From positions 124,001 through 188,000 of the forward strand of contig NZ_JBMGPW010000006.1 in NCBI RefSeq assembly GCF_049060325.1: a DNA stretch of 64,000 bases, given 5' to 3'. A model generated the notes under the pieces. It was not told the origin of the DNA, did no database searches, and saw nothing but the letters and a program-made list of their open reading frames with translations. This stretch comes from Vescimonas sanitatis. GTDB taxonomy: Bacteria > Bacillota > Clostridia > Oscillospirales > Oscillospiraceae. This document shows positions 16,661 to 24,702 of this stretch, one piece after another; positions within the stretch are counted from its first letter, which is position 1; every line of letters starts with the position of its first letter. The translations under genes were made by a program, and so were the position numbers.

Positions 16661-16695
16661 AAAAAAGAACACGCCGACAGGCGTGTTCTTTTTTT
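16661..16695 (+). terminator. Terminator of the ribosomal operon
   Basis: A-tract and GAACACGCC (16661-16675) pair with GGCGTGTTC and the T-tract (16680-16695) around GACA. Strong intrinsic terminator ending the rpsJ-rplQ operon. Confidence 0.95.
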
Positions 16696-16822
16696 GCGCC
16701 GTCGGGGAGGACGGGCGGCGGAGGGCGTCGACGGGAGGGCGGCGGAGAATGCCCAATGCGGCAAGTCTGCGGAGAGGGGAAAGAAGCGGCGGCGGAGTGC
16801 ATATACTGCTTCCGGTGATGTG

Positions 16823-17524
16823 ATGAGAAGATGGGTTTGCGCTTTGCTGGCGGGGGTGGTGCTGCTGTCCGGCTGCGGGGCAGGGGTGATCTCGACGGTG
16901 GGGGAGACGAGGGATACCGGCGATCCAAAATACGTGGCACTGACCTTTGACGACGGGCCATCGCCCCGGTGTACGCCGCGGCTGCTGGATGGTCTGCGGG
17001 AGCTGGGAGCGAAAGCTACATTCTTTGTGGTGGGCTGTCAGGCGGTGAAGGACCCGGACATCGTGCAGCGCATCGCAACGGAGGGCCATCAGGTGGGGAA
17101 CCACTCCTACGACCACGCAGATCTGCACAGCCTGACGTCGGCGCAGGCGATGGCGGATCTGGAGAAAAATGACGCGCTGCTGCGGGAGCTGCTGGGGGAG
17201 GGGGAGTACTGGGTACGGCCGCCCTACGGGCTGATGACGGAGGCAGAGGCCGCGGCACTGTCCGTGCCGCTGGTGAACTGGTCGGTGGACACGGAGGACT
17301 GGCGGACGAAGGACAGCGGAAAAATACTGGACGTGATCTACCGCTGCACCGGGGACGGGGACATCGTGCTGCTGCACGACCGCTACCAGAACACAGTGGA
17401 TGCGGTGCTGATGGCGATCGAGCATTTACAGCAGCAGGGCTACGTATTCGTAACGGTGGCGGAGCTGCTGGAGATCAAGGGCATAGCGCCGCAGGCGGGG
17501 GAGACGTACCGCCGGGCAGAATAG
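16823..17524 (+). CDS. Lipoprotein polysaccharide deacetylase (NodB/CE4 family)
   Basis: 233 residues from the ATG at 16823, chosen because it gives a lipoprotein signal: MRRWVCALLAGVVLLSGCG, with lipobox LLSG-C. The CE4 fold follows: LTFDDGPSP (catalytic Asp and metal Asp), HSYDH (two metal His), RPPYG (motif 3) and LLHDR (motif 5). Such enzymes remove N- or O-acetyl groups from peptidoglycan or chito-oligosaccharides outside the membrane. Longer in-frame upstream sequence is Arg-rich and unlikely to be translated. Substrate cannot be told from sequence. Confidence 0.88.
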   Translation: MRRWVCALLAGVVLLSGCGAGVISTVGETRDTGDPKYVALTFDDGPSPRCTPRLLDGLRELGAKATFFVVGCQAVKDPDIVQRIATEGHQVGNHSYDHADLHSLTSAQAMADLEKNDALLRELLGEGEYWVRPPYGLMTEAEAAALSVPLVNWSVDTEDWRTKDSGKILDVIYRCTGDGDIVLLHDRYQNTVDAVLMAIEHLQQQGYVFVTVAELLEIKGIAPQAGETYRRAE

Positions 17525-17526
17525 AA

Positions 17527-17555
17527 AGCGCCCCGGAGCGATGCTCCGGGGCGCT
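17527..17555. terminator. Bidirectional terminator between deacetylase and secG
   Basis: Thirteen-base-pair perfect stem (17527-17539 with 17543-17555) around GAT between two convergent genes. T-runs are short on both sides. Confidence 0.75.
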
Positions 17556-17568
17556 CTGTGCAGTTGCG

Positions 17569-17811
17569 TTACGCAGCGGCGGCCAGCATACAGTTGATGA
17601 CCAGGGTCAGCACGATGAACACGGCGCCCACCCACTTGGTACCCTTGGCCAGCTTGGCATCCAGGCTCTTGGCCTTGGACTTGGCCATATAGCTGTCGGC
17701 AATACCGCCGATGGTGCCGGACAGACCCTGGCTCTTGCCGGACTGGAACAACACCACCAAAATCAAAAACAGGGCGGCGATCAGCTGCAAAATAATGATA
17801 ACAGTCAACAT
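17569..17811 (-). CDS. secG: Preprotein translocase subunit SecG
   Basis: 80 residues. Two membrane segments: IIILQLIAALFLILVVLFQ and WVGAVFIVLTLVINCMLAA, joined by the conserved GKSQGLSGTIGG cytoplasmic loop. Start set at ATG 17811 (MLTVII) with GGAGG at 17818-17823; an ATG at 17826 would use the ribosome binding site as coding sequence. Auxiliary subunit of the SecYEG channel. Confidence 0.92.
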   Translation of the reverse strand: MLTVIIILQLIAALFLILVVLFQSGKSQGLSGTIGGIADSYMAKSKAKSLDAKLAKGTKWVGAVFIVLTLVINCMLAAAA

Positions 17812-17826
17812 TTCGGACTCCTCCAC

Positions 17827-18306
17827 CTATTCCATGCCATACGGCATTTGTATCACAGTACATTGCATTTTACCATAATACAACGGACTTTGCAAGAGGG
17901 AATGTGCTGTTTTATGGTTGTTTTTTATGCTTCCTTCGCCGGGTGAAAAGTAAACGGGCGCCGTTCGGCTTACGGCGCCCGCTTCAGAGGTGAAGTTTCA
18001 CACAGCACCCTCAAAACCTCCCGCCAGAGGTGCCGACAGCCGCACGGCTGTGCGGCTGCCCGACGATTTGAGGATAGAAAGGAAAAGCAATTCATGTAAA
18101 AGAATTACTATGGGTACAATACAACAGAAGACCGTGGTTTGTAAAGCGACAATGTTTCATGCAAATATGAGAAAATGTCATACATATATATTCCACTGGA
18201 ACACCACAAAAAATCGTAAAAAGTGCCGAAAACCCGTCCTTGCCACCAGCGGTGCGAAGGGAGTATAATCTTGCTATGAAATAGTGTCATATAAACAGGA
18301 GGCGTC
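17827..18306. other. 480-base intergenic region with two strong hairpins and a promoter
   Basis: I see no gene here. CGGGCGCCGT pairs with ACGGCGCCCG (17955-17981), and CAGCCGCAC pairs with GTGCGGCTG (18037-18058). A promoter for the LysR gene is likely: TTGCCA at 18240-18245, 18-base spacer, TATAAT at 18264-18269. The stretch 18090-18230 is AT-rich and featureless. Confidence 0.6.
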
Positions 18307-19173
18307 ATGGATACCAAAAAACTGGAAGCCCTGCTGACGGCGGTGGAGTTGGGCAGCTTCACACGCGCCGCCGAGGTGCTGGGCTATACGCAGTCCGGCC
18401 TGACCCACATGATGAACAGCCTGGAAAAGGATATTGGCTTCACCGTTCTGCTGCGGGGCCGCAGCGGCGTCCGGCTGACCCCGGCAGGCCAGCGGATACT
18501 GCCCCTGGTGCGGGACTGCCTGACCTCCACCGCCGCCCTGGAGCGCGAGATATCCCTTATCAACACCCATAAGGAGGACTCCGTCCGCGTGGCGGCCTAT
18601 GAGTCCATCGCCCGTCATTGGTTGCCGGAGATCATCCAGCAGTTTCGCCGAGAGCACCCGGATGTCACTGTGGACATCCAGATGGGCAGCGTAGACGAGG
18701 TCTATCGCTGGGTGCTGGAGGATCGGGTGGATATGTGCTTTGCCAGCCGCCAGGACGCCCCGCTGGAGTGGACATTTCTGCGGGATGACGAGCTGCTGGC
18801 CATCCTGCCGCCGGAGTACGACAGCGGGGAAACGGCCTTTCCTGTGGAGGCCTTTAACGGTCAGGAGTTCCTCATGCCCTCCATGGGCTTTGACAAAGAT
18901 ATCCTCCGCGTGCTGAATGAGCACGGCGTCACGCCCCTGATCCGTACCACTCAGGTGTCCGACAGCGCCGTTATCTCTATGGTGGAGCACGGCCTGGGTG
19001 TCAGCGTCCTGTCCCGCCTGGTCCTCCGCGGCCGGCAGAACAGCGTCCGCGCCCTGCCGCTGGAGCCTCGGGCTGTCCGTGAGCTGGGTATCGCCGCCCG
19101 TCCGCAGAAGGAGCTGCGCCCCATCGCCCGCCAGTTCATCCGCCAAGCCTGCGAGATGATCGAGAAGATGTGA
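18307..19173 (+). CDS. LysR-family transcriptional regulator
   Basis: 288 residues, standard. N-terminal winged helix: MDTKKLEALLTAVELGSFTR followed by AAEVLGYTQSGLTHMMNSLE and the LTPAGQRILP end of the linker helix. The effector domain from about residue 90 is of the periplasmic-binding-protein type. AGGAGGCG precedes the ATG. The acyltransferase gene follows 44 bases downstream on the same strand and is the obvious candidate target. Confidence 0.92.
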   Translation: MDTKKLEALLTAVELGSFTRAAEVLGYTQSGLTHMMNSLEKDIGFTVLLRGRSGVRLTPAGQRILPLVRDCLTSTAALEREISLINTHKEDSVRVAAYESIARHWLPEIIQQFRREHPDVTVDIQMGSVDEVYRWVLEDRVDMCFASRQDAPLEWTFLRDDELLAILPPEYDSGETAFPVEAFNGQEFLMPSMGFDKDILRVLNEHGVTPLIRTTQVSDSAVISMVEHGLGVSVLSRLVLRGRQNSVRALPLEPRAVRELGIAARPQKELRPIARQFIRQACEMIEKM

Positions 19174-19217
19174 CACAGCGCTGCGCGCGAAATTACCACA
19201 ACACAAAGGAAATGATT

Positions 19218-20618
19218 ATGCTGCAATTTCAAGAACTCACCGCCGCCCACGGCGACCGCCTGCGCGGCTATTACCGGAACTGCGACTACCGCCTGTGTGA
19301 ATATTCCCTGGGCGTCAAGCTCATGTGGCGGGACCACCTGAATCCGTCCTTTGCCGAGGTCGCCGGCTGCCTTGTGATCCGCAACTGTATCGAGGGCGAG
19401 TACGTCTATGACTACCCCATTGCCGGCCCCGAGGCAGATGTTGAAGGCGCCCTGCGGGCCATCGAGTCCTGGTGCGCCGCCACCGGCACGCCTCTGGTGC
19501 TCTCTGTGGTGCCGGAGGACAAGGCCCAGACCCTCTGCCTGCGCTATCCCCGCTGCCGCGTTATCAGCGAGCGTCCCTGGAAGGACTATCTTTACCGAAC
19601 AGAGGAGCTGGCCGCCTTCGCCGGCCGTCGGTACAGCGGCCAGCGCAACCACATCAACAAGTTCCGCCGGGATTATCCCGACGCGGAATTTACCCCGCTG
19701 ACCGACCCCGGCGATCCCCGCCTGGCCGCCTTTTGGCAGGACTATGAGGCCGAGTTTCACAAGTCCGGCCCCCTGGCTGTGCAGGAGCTGTCTCTGGCAC
19801 AGGAGATGTTCTCCCGCATCGGCACCGACTGGTTCTGTGCCGGCGGTATGCTGGCAGAGGGGCGTCTGGTGGCTGTCTGCCTGGCGGAGAAATGCGGCGG
19901 CACCCTTATCGACCACATCGAAAAGGCCCTGTACTCCCATGCCGGGGCCTATCCCGCCCTGGTCCAGGCTTTCGCCGCCTACTACGGTGGGGACTGCACA
20001 TGGTGCAACCGGGAGGATGACGCCCGGGACAAGGGCCTCCGCACCTCCAAGCTGCAATACCTGCCGGATCACTTGGGCGGCAAGGTCCGTATCGAGGCGG
20101 GCACCGAGCTGGACGCCCTCAAGGCCGTCCCTGCCATCAAAACCGATCGCCTGTCCCTGACGCCTCTCCGCAAAGGCGATATCCCTGCGTACAGTGCCCT
20201 GTGTCTGGACGACGAGCGCAACCGCTGGTGGGGCTACGACTACCGCACCGACCTGGGCGATCAGCCCCTGACCGACACCTATTTCTACGATGTGGCCCGG
20301 GCCGATTTCGCCGCCCGCCGCACCGTCAACTTTGCCGTCCGCCTGAAGGGCAGGCTCATCGGCGAGGTGGTGCTCTATAACCCCGACTTCCGGGGCGGGT
20401 TCGAGCAGGGCTGCCGCATCGCCCCGGAATACGCCGGCCACGGCTATGGCGCTGAAGCCTTCGCCGCTGCCGCCGACTGGGCGCTGTACCACCTGGGGCT
20501 TGCCCGGGTGGTGGCCAAATGCTTCAAGGAAAATGAGCCGTCCCGTAAAATGTTATCCGCTTGTATGCGTCCCAGCGGCGAGGACGATACGTATTTCTAC
20601 TTTGAAAAGACCGTCTGA
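19218..20618 (+). CDS. Two-domain acyltransferase: DUF2156-like plus GNAT
   Basis: 466 residues from ATG 19218, which has AAAGGA seven bases upstream; a GTG at 19170 overlapping the LysR stop lacks one. Residues about 1-295 resemble DUF2156 (the GNAT-fold domain of lysyl-phosphatidylglycerol synthases): GRRYSGQRNHINKFRRDYP and EKALYSHAGAYPALVQAF. Residues about 310-466 are a RimJ/RimL-like N-acetyltransferase, with LIGEVVLYNPDFRG, RIAPEYAGHGYGAEAF (acetyl-CoA loop) and KCFKENEPSRKML. Substrates are unknown. Followed by a strong terminator. Confidence 0.8.
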   Translation: MLQFQELTAAHGDRLRGYYRNCDYRLCEYSLGVKLMWRDHLNPSFAEVAGCLVIRNCIEGEYVYDYPIAGPEADVEGALRAIESWCAATGTPLVLSVVPEDKAQTLCLRYPRCRVISERPWKDYLYRTEELAAFAGRRYSGQRNHINKFRRDYPDAEFTPLTDPGDPRLAAFWQDYEAEFHKSGPLAVQELSLAQEMFSRIGTDWFCAGGMLAEGRLVAVCLAEKCGGTLIDHIEKALYSHAGAYPALVQAFAAYYGGDCTWCNREDDARDKGLRTSKLQYLPDHLGGKVRIEAGTELDALKAVPAIKTDRLSLTPLRKGDIPAYSALCLDDERNRWWGYDYRTDLGDQPLTDTYFYDVARADFAARRTVNFAVRLKGRLIGEVVLYNPDFRGGFEQGCRIAPEYAGHGYGAEAFAAAADWALYHLGLARVVAKCFKENEPSRKMLSACMRPSGEDDTYFYFEKTV

Positions 20619-20629
20619 CGCATAAGACA

Positions 20630-20666
20630 AGCACCTCCGCGCACACTAGGCACGGAGGTGCTTTTT
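20630..20666 (+). terminator. Terminator after the acyltransferase gene
   Basis: AGCACCTCCG (20630-20639) pairs with CGGAGGTGCT (20653-20662), followed by TTTTT. The 3' arm also supplies a GGAGGTG ribosome binding site for the next small ORF. Confidence 0.85.
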
Positions 20667-20667
20667 C

Positions 20668-20847
20668 ATGCAGTATGAGACGCTGACCGACCTGTTGAAC
20701 AACGAGGCCGCGGCCTACGACTACTTCTACGCCCTGTCCCCGGAGATGCAGACCCGGCTCCAGCAGCGCCGCGATATCCGCGATCTGCGCCAGCTGAAGC
20801 AGGCCGCCGCGGACATCCAGACAAACTCCCGTCCCGCCGCTTTCTGA
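20668..20847 (+). CDS. Small protein of unknown function (59 residues)
   Basis: Reads MQYETLTDLLNNEAAAYDYF then ALSPEMQTRLQQRRDIRDL. The pattern of an aromatic segment, a short 'LSPEMQ' type stretch and a charged helix resembles small Clostridial proteins of unknown function. GGAGGTG lies 8 bases upstream but within the 3' arm of the terminator, so translation would need its own transcript or read-through. I do not recognise a function. Confidence 0.5.
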   Translation: MQYETLTDLLNNEAAAYDYFYALSPEMQTRLQQRRDIRDLRQLKQAAADIQTNSRPAAF

Positions 20848-20864
20848 ATGAACAGCTCAGAAAA

Positions 20865-20896
20865 ACAGCGCCCTCGGCATCAGCCGGGGGCGCTGT
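20865..20896 (-). terminator. Terminator of obgE
   Basis: Fourteen-pair stem (20865-20878 with 20883-20896, one G-T pair) around ATCA, followed on the minus strand by TTTTTC. Confidence 0.85.
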
Positions 20897-20900
20897 ATGT

Positions 20901-22181
20901 TCATCTCTGATACTCGAATTCCAGATCGTACATGCTGACGATGTCGCCGTCCTGAATGCCCATCTGCTCCAGCGTGTCGAACAGGCCGCTCTGCCGCAGC
21001 ATCTTGTCGAAGTACATGCGGCTCTCGTAGTCGGAGAAGTTGATGTTGCCCATGAGCCGCTGGAGCCACGGCCCCTCCACCAGCCAGGTGTTGTCCTCCC
21101 GCTCGATGTGCAGCGGCTCGGTGGTGTCGATCACCGGCGGCTTGGGCACGTACTCCGGCTCGTACACCGTCACTGGCGGCAGCTCACTGAGCCGCCGGGC
21201 GATGTGCTGCACCAACTCCCGGGTCCCCTGATGGGTGGCGGCGGACATGGCGAAGAACTCATAGCCCAGCGCCTCCACATGGGCGCGGAAGGCATCCAGC
21301 TGCGCCGTGTCCATCAGAAGATCCGTCTTGTTGGCCACGGCGATCTGCGGCCGTGTAGCCAGCTCCGGGCTGTACTCCTTCAGCTCCGCGTTGATGGCGT
21401 CAAAGTCCGCGATGGGGTCCCGCCCCTCGCTGCCGGACACGTCCACCAGATGCACCAGCAGGCGGCACCGGTCGATGTGCCGCAGAAAATCGTGGCCCAG
21501 ACCCGCGCCCTCGCTGGCGCCCTCGATGATGCCGGGGATGTCCGCCATGACGAAGCTGACGCCCTCGTCCACGTACACCACACCCAGATTGGGGTACAGG
21601 GTGGTGAAGTGGTAGTTGGCGATTTTCGGGTGGGCCTTGCTGACCACACTCAAGAGCGTGCTTTTGCCCACATTGGGGAAGCCCACCAGCCCCACGTCCG
21701 CCAGCAGCTTCAGCTCCAGCACCACGTCGTGGCTCTCGCCGGGCAGACCCGCCTTGGCAAACCGCGGCACCTGCCGGGTGGGGGTGGCGAAATGCTGGTT
21801 GCCCCAGCCGCCCCGGCCGCCCCTGCACAGCACATAGGGCTTGTCGTCGGACATATCCTTGATGATCTCGCCACTCTCGGCATCGCGCACCAGCGTGCCC
21901 CGGGGGACCTTGATGGTCAGGCTTTCGCCGTCCTTGCCGGTCTTGCGGCCGCCCTGGCCGTCCACGCCGTTGCCGGCCACATACTTGCGCTTGTAGCGGA
22001 AGTCCATCAGTGTGGACATATTGTCGTCCACCTTCAGGATGATGGAGCCGCCGCTGCCGCCGTCGCCGCCGTCCGGACCGCCCGCCGCAATATATTTTTC
22101 CCGGTGGAAGGCCACCGCGCCGTTGCCGCCGTTGCCGGCCCGCACGGTGATCCGCGCCTTATCGATAAATCCATTTGCCAT
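20901..22181 (-). CDS. obgE: GTPase Obg
   Basis: 426 residues. Domain order: Gly-rich Obg fold (about 1-158, MANGFIDKARITVRAGNGGN), G domain (about 159-330; G1 GFPNVGKST, G3 DIPGI, G4 NKTD) and OCT domain (about 350-426). Obg acts in 50S assembly and stress control. It lies 123 bases downstream of rpmA, the common rplU-prp-rpmA-obg order of Firmicutes, but a terminator at 22269-22289 separates it from rpmA. Confidence 0.97.
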   Translation of the reverse strand: MANGFIDKARITVRAGNGGNGAVAFHREKYIAAGGPDGGDGGSGGSIILKVDDNMSTLMDFRYKRKYVAGNGVDGQGGRKTGKDGESLTIKVPRGTLVRDAESGEIIKDMSDDKPYVLCRGGRGGWGNQHFATPTRQVPRFAKAGLPGESHDVVLELKLLADVGLVGFPNVGKSTLLSVVSKAHPKIANYHFTTLYPNLGVVYVDEGVSFVMADIPGIIEGASEGAGLGHDFLRHIDRCRLLVHLVDVSGSEGRDPIADFDAINAELKEYSPELATRPQIAVANKTDLLMDTAQLDAFRAHVEALGYEFFAMSAATHQGTRELVQHIARRLSELPPVTVYEPEYVPKPPVIDTTEPLHIEREDNTWLVEGPWLQRLMGNINFSDYESRMYFDKMLRQSGLFDTLEQMGIQDGDIVSMYDLEFEYQR

Positions 22182-22268
22182 GGTGCTACCTCGCTTTATC
22201 TGAAAACTTGCCTATCTCTCCATTTTGCTTCTATTTTACCCGAAAGGAGTAAAAAGGTCAACAAAAAA

Positions 22269-22289
22269 CCTCCCGCCATCGGCGGGAGG
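22269..22289 (-). terminator. Terminator of rpmA
   Basis: CCTCCCGCC/GGCGGGAGG with loop ATC, followed on the minus strand by TTTTTTG. Confidence 0.88.
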
Positions 22290-22304
22290 CTTTTCAAATA
22301 CCAA

Positions 22305-22592
22305 TTACTCCGCGGGGTAAACAGAGACCTGCTTGCGGTCCTTGCCCAGACGCTCGAAGCGGACAACGCCGTCCGCCTTGGCGAACAGGGTGTCGTCGGT
22401 ACCCTTGCCCACGTTGGTGCCGGGGTGGATGTGGGTGCCGCGCTGACGCACCAGAATGTTGCCAGCCAGCACGAACTGCCCGTCAGCGCGCTTGGGGCCA
22501 AGGCGCTTGGACTCGGAATCACGGCCGTTCTTGGTGGAGCCCATACCTTTTTTATGGGCAAAGAACTGCAGAGAAATGTTCAGCATTTTCAA
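22305..22592 (-). CDS. rpmA: Ribosomal protein L27 (bL27), with cleavable N-terminal extension
   Basis: 95 residues. The N-terminus MKMLNISLQFFAHKKG is the Firmicute extension cut after LQFF by the protease Prp to expose the mature AHKKG end that reaches the peptidyl transferase centre. The prp gene lies directly upstream (22630-22959). KNGRDSESKRLGPKRADGQF is diagnostic of L27. Confidence 0.97.
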   Translation of the reverse strand: MKMLNISLQFFAHKKGMGSTKNGRDSESKRLGPKRADGQFVLAGNILVRQRGTHIHPGTNVGKGTDDTLFAKADGVVRFERLGKDRKQVSVYPAE

Positions 22593-22629
22593 GTACCATC
22601 CTTTCTGTAAGATGATCGAGGAAGAAGGC

Positions 22630-22959
22630 TCACGCCTCCATAACTTCGATGTTGTCGGGATACTCGTCGTGGAGCTGTGCCAGATACACCATCAGCCCCG
22701 TCAGCAAATTCTGACAGGTGCTCTCGGCGTCGGACGCCAGCCCGCCGGGCAGCCGCAGCGTGATGCTGGTCTCCCGTTCATTGACCTTGACGGCGGCGCA
22801 CAGCCCCATCACGTCGTTCACGGTGGCCTCCACCAGTCGTACAGCGCTGGTGATGGCGGCACAGACGATGTCCTCGCCCGCGTCGGCATAGCCGCTGTGT
22901 CCGCTGACCTCAAACCCGACGATACGCGATTCCTCCGTGAGGAATGTCACAGTGGTCAT
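22630..22959 (-). CDS. prp: Ribosomal processing cysteine protease Prp
   Basis: 109 residues from ATG 22959 (MTTVTFLTE). The catalytic His and Cys are in GHSGYADAGEDIVCAAIT, matching the Prp (YsxB) family. It cleaves the LQFF-extension of L27, whose gene is next. Starts 7 bases after the rplU stop. A longer in-frame ORF running back through rplU is an artefact. Confidence 0.93.
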   Translation of the reverse strand: MTTVTFLTEESRIVGFEVSGHSGYADAGEDIVCAAITSAVRLVEATVNDVMGLCAAVKVNERETSITLRLPGGLASDAESTCQNLLTGLMVYLAQLHDEYPDNIEVMEA

Positions 22960-22966
22960 TGCCGTC

Positions 22967-23278
22967 TCAGAACGTGATCTTGCCGATCTCGACCTTGGTG
23001 TACGGCTGACGATGACCCTGCCGTTTGCGGTAACCCTTCTTGGGGGTATACTTGAAGATACGGATCTTCTTGCCCTTGCCGTTCTTGACCACAGTGGCGT
23101 CCACCTTCGCGCCCTCCACCACGGGAGTGCCGAACTTCGTGTTCTCACCATCGACGATGGCCAGAACCTGATCGAACACCACGGCGTCGCCAGCATTCAC
23201 GTCCAGCTTCTCGATGAACAGAGTGTCACCCTCGCTGACGTTGTACTGCTTACCGCCGGTAACGATAATAGCCTGCAT
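22967..23278 (-). CDS. rplU: Ribosomal protein L21 (bL21)
   Basis: 103 residues, standard. MQAIIVTGGKQYNVSEGDTL at the start, and KKGYRKRQGHRQPYTKVEI at the end are diagnostic. First gene of rplU-prp-rpmA. Confidence 0.97.
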   Translation of the reverse strand: MQAIIVTGGKQYNVSEGDTLFIEKLDVNAGDAVVFDQVLAIVDGENTKFGTPVVEGAKVDATVVKNGKGKKIRIFKYTPKKGYRKRQGHRQPYTKVEIGKITF

Positions 23279-23402
23279 AACCTTGTTGCACCTGCCTTTC
23301 CTTAATTACGGACTCGCTGTCGGGGGCGGCCGGACAAGCCGGCGCTTGCTTACCCATTCAAAGCGGCTTATCAAGTATAACAGCGTCTTTCCCCCTTGTC
23401 AA
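23279..23402 (-). promoter_or_regulatory. rplU promoter and leader
   Basis: On the minus strand: TTGACA (23397-23402), 17-base spacer, TATACT (23374-23379). The leader of about 90 bases contains GCCGGCTTGTCCGGC-type pairing (near 23328-23343) before the AAGGAAAG site, and may be an L21-type ribosomal leader, which is known upstream of rplU in Firmicutes. Confidence 0.75.
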
Positions 23403-23419
23403 CAGGGAAAGACGCTGTT
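23379..23419. repeat. Perfect 15-bp inverted repeat enclosing the rplU -35 box
   Basis: Arms 23379-23393 and 23405-23419, loop 23394-23404 containing TGTCAA, the complement of the -35 TTGACA. It could end luxS transcription on the minus strand, but there the 3' flank is TATACT (the -10 box) rather than a T-run; on the plus strand a TTTTT follows. Confidence 0.85.
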
Positions 23420-23448
23420 TTTGCCTGTTTTCGCAAAAATTTCCCGCT

Positions 23449-23916
23449 TTACGCCGTGGGATAGGCCAGTTTCTCCTGGTTCCACCCGGAAATGATCTCC
23501 GTATAGAACGCGCAGCACGTCTTCGCCAGCTCCACGTCCAGATTGCGGTAGTTGCCGCACTCCTTTGCGCTTTTTCCTGGCATTTCGCCCTCAAATACCG
23601 CCCCCTGGGCGAACACCCGCTGCACAAGTGCCACGGCCTGGGCCAGTGTCAACTGCTTCCCGTCAAACAGGAAATAGAATCCCGTCTGGCACCCCATCGG
23701 GCCGAAGTACACCACCGCGTCCTTTTCCGGGCTGTTCCGCAGCAGTGTGGCGATCACGTGCTCCACCGAGTGCATCTCCGCGTTGGTCAGCAGGTCGCCG
23801 GTGTTGGGCTTTTTGAACCGCAGGTCCAGCGTCACCACGTCTCCGTCCTGCCGGCTGAGATACAGCCCCGGCACCAGCACGTCGTGATCCACCGTAAAGC
23901 TGGCGATACGTTCCAT
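23449..23916 (-). CDS. luxS: S-ribosylhomocysteine lyase LuxS
   Basis: 155 residues, standard. The metal site HSVEH (HxxEH) and the third ligand Cys, in KECGNYRNLD, are both present, as is the catalytic Cys in GPMGCQTGFY. Converts S-ribosylhomocysteine to homocysteine and the AI-2 precursor DPD. It follows mtnN by two bases, giving the complete two-step recycling of S-adenosylhomocysteine. Confidence 0.97.
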   Translation of the reverse strand: MERIASFTVDHDVLVPGLYLSRQDGDVVTLDLRFKKPNTGDLLTNAEMHSVEHVIATLLRNSPEKDAVVYFGPMGCQTGFYFLFDGKQLTLAQAVALVQRVFAQGAVFEGEMPGKSAKECGNYRNLDVELAKTCCAFYTEIISGWNQEKLAYPTA

Positions 23917-23918
23917 GT

Positions 23919-24587
23919 TCAGCCCTCCAGTCCGTCCAGGAACGCCATAGCGACCCTGTTCAGGTCCTTCATGGCCTCCGGGAAGTTAAAATAGAAATCA
24001 TGGTGCTCCAGCACGCAGTCGGACACGGACTTCAGCGCCATGAACGGCACCTCGTTGCGGTAACACACCTGTGCCGCCGCGCCGCCCTCCATTTCAATGA
24101 GCAGGGGGTGGAAGGTCTCCGCGATCCACCGCGCCCGGTCACACTCCGTGGCGAACCACTCGCCGGTGGCGACGCTGCCCACACGGTAGGCGTACCCGGC
24201 TTTGTCCATGGCGTCCTTTGCCTTCTCCAGCTCGGCGGTGGGGAAGTCTATCCGGTTCACCGTGGACACCAGCCCCACCGGGTCGCCGATGCCCGACGTA
24301 TCCACGTCGTGCTGCATGAACCGATCCGCCAGCACCAGCGTCCCGATCGGCACGTTCTCAAAGCACCCGGCAACGCCCACGTTGACGATCCGTCCCGGCG
24401 CGTACAGGTCGATAAACAGCTGGGTGGCCATGGCAGCGTTCACCTTCCCCACGCCGCCGCAGCAGGCGACCACGTTCTCCCGTATCCGGTAGAAGGGCAC
24501 GCCCGCCACCGTTTTTTCCGGCTCCGCGCCCTCCGGCAGCAGGCTCTCGATCTCGCCCTTCATGGCGTACAGCAATCCAGTCAGCAT
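23919..24587 (-). CDS. mtnN: 5'-methylthioadenosine/S-adenosylhomocysteine nucleosidase
   Basis: 222 residues from ATG 24587 (MLTGLLYAMKGE), which matches the family N-terminus and has GAGGG eight bases upstream. The ATG at 24620 sits inside the predicted -10 box, so it is rejected. GVAGCFENVPIGTLVLAD, IEMEGGAAAQVCY (catalytic Glu region) and KSVSDCVLEHHDFYF (catalytic Asp) are visible. Makes S-ribosylhomocysteine for LuxS. Confidence 0.94.
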   Translation of the reverse strand: MLTGLLYAMKGEIESLLPEGAEPEKTVAGVPFYRIRENVVACCGGVGKVNAAMATQLFIDLYAPGRIVNVGVAGCFENVPIGTLVLADRFMQHDVDTSGIGDPVGLVSTVNRIDFPTAELEKAKDAMDKAGYAYRVGSVATGEWFATECDRARWIAETFHPLLIEMEGGAAAQVCYRNEVPFMALKSVSDCVLEHHDFYFNFPEAMKDLNRVAMAFLDGLEG

Positions 24588-24618
24588 ACAGCAAACCCTC
24601 ACTTTTCCCGTTTTCTCC

Positions 24619-24648
24619 ATTGTAAATACCCCGGCGGCAGAATGTCAA
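24619..24648 (-). promoter_or_regulatory. mtnN-luxS promoter
   Basis: Minus strand TTGACA (24643-24648), 18-base spacer, TACAAT (24619-24624). Its position places transcription start downstream of 24620 and so fixes the mtnN start at 24587. Confidence 0.75.
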
Positions 24649-24702
24649 GTTGCATTTTCCCCACTTTCCCTGTAAAATAATAAAAAACGAAAGGAGCACA
24701 TC

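Noticed and set aside
16649..16700. L17 downstream element RNA
   Set aside because: The sequence after rplQ is fully explained by a simple terminator hairpin.
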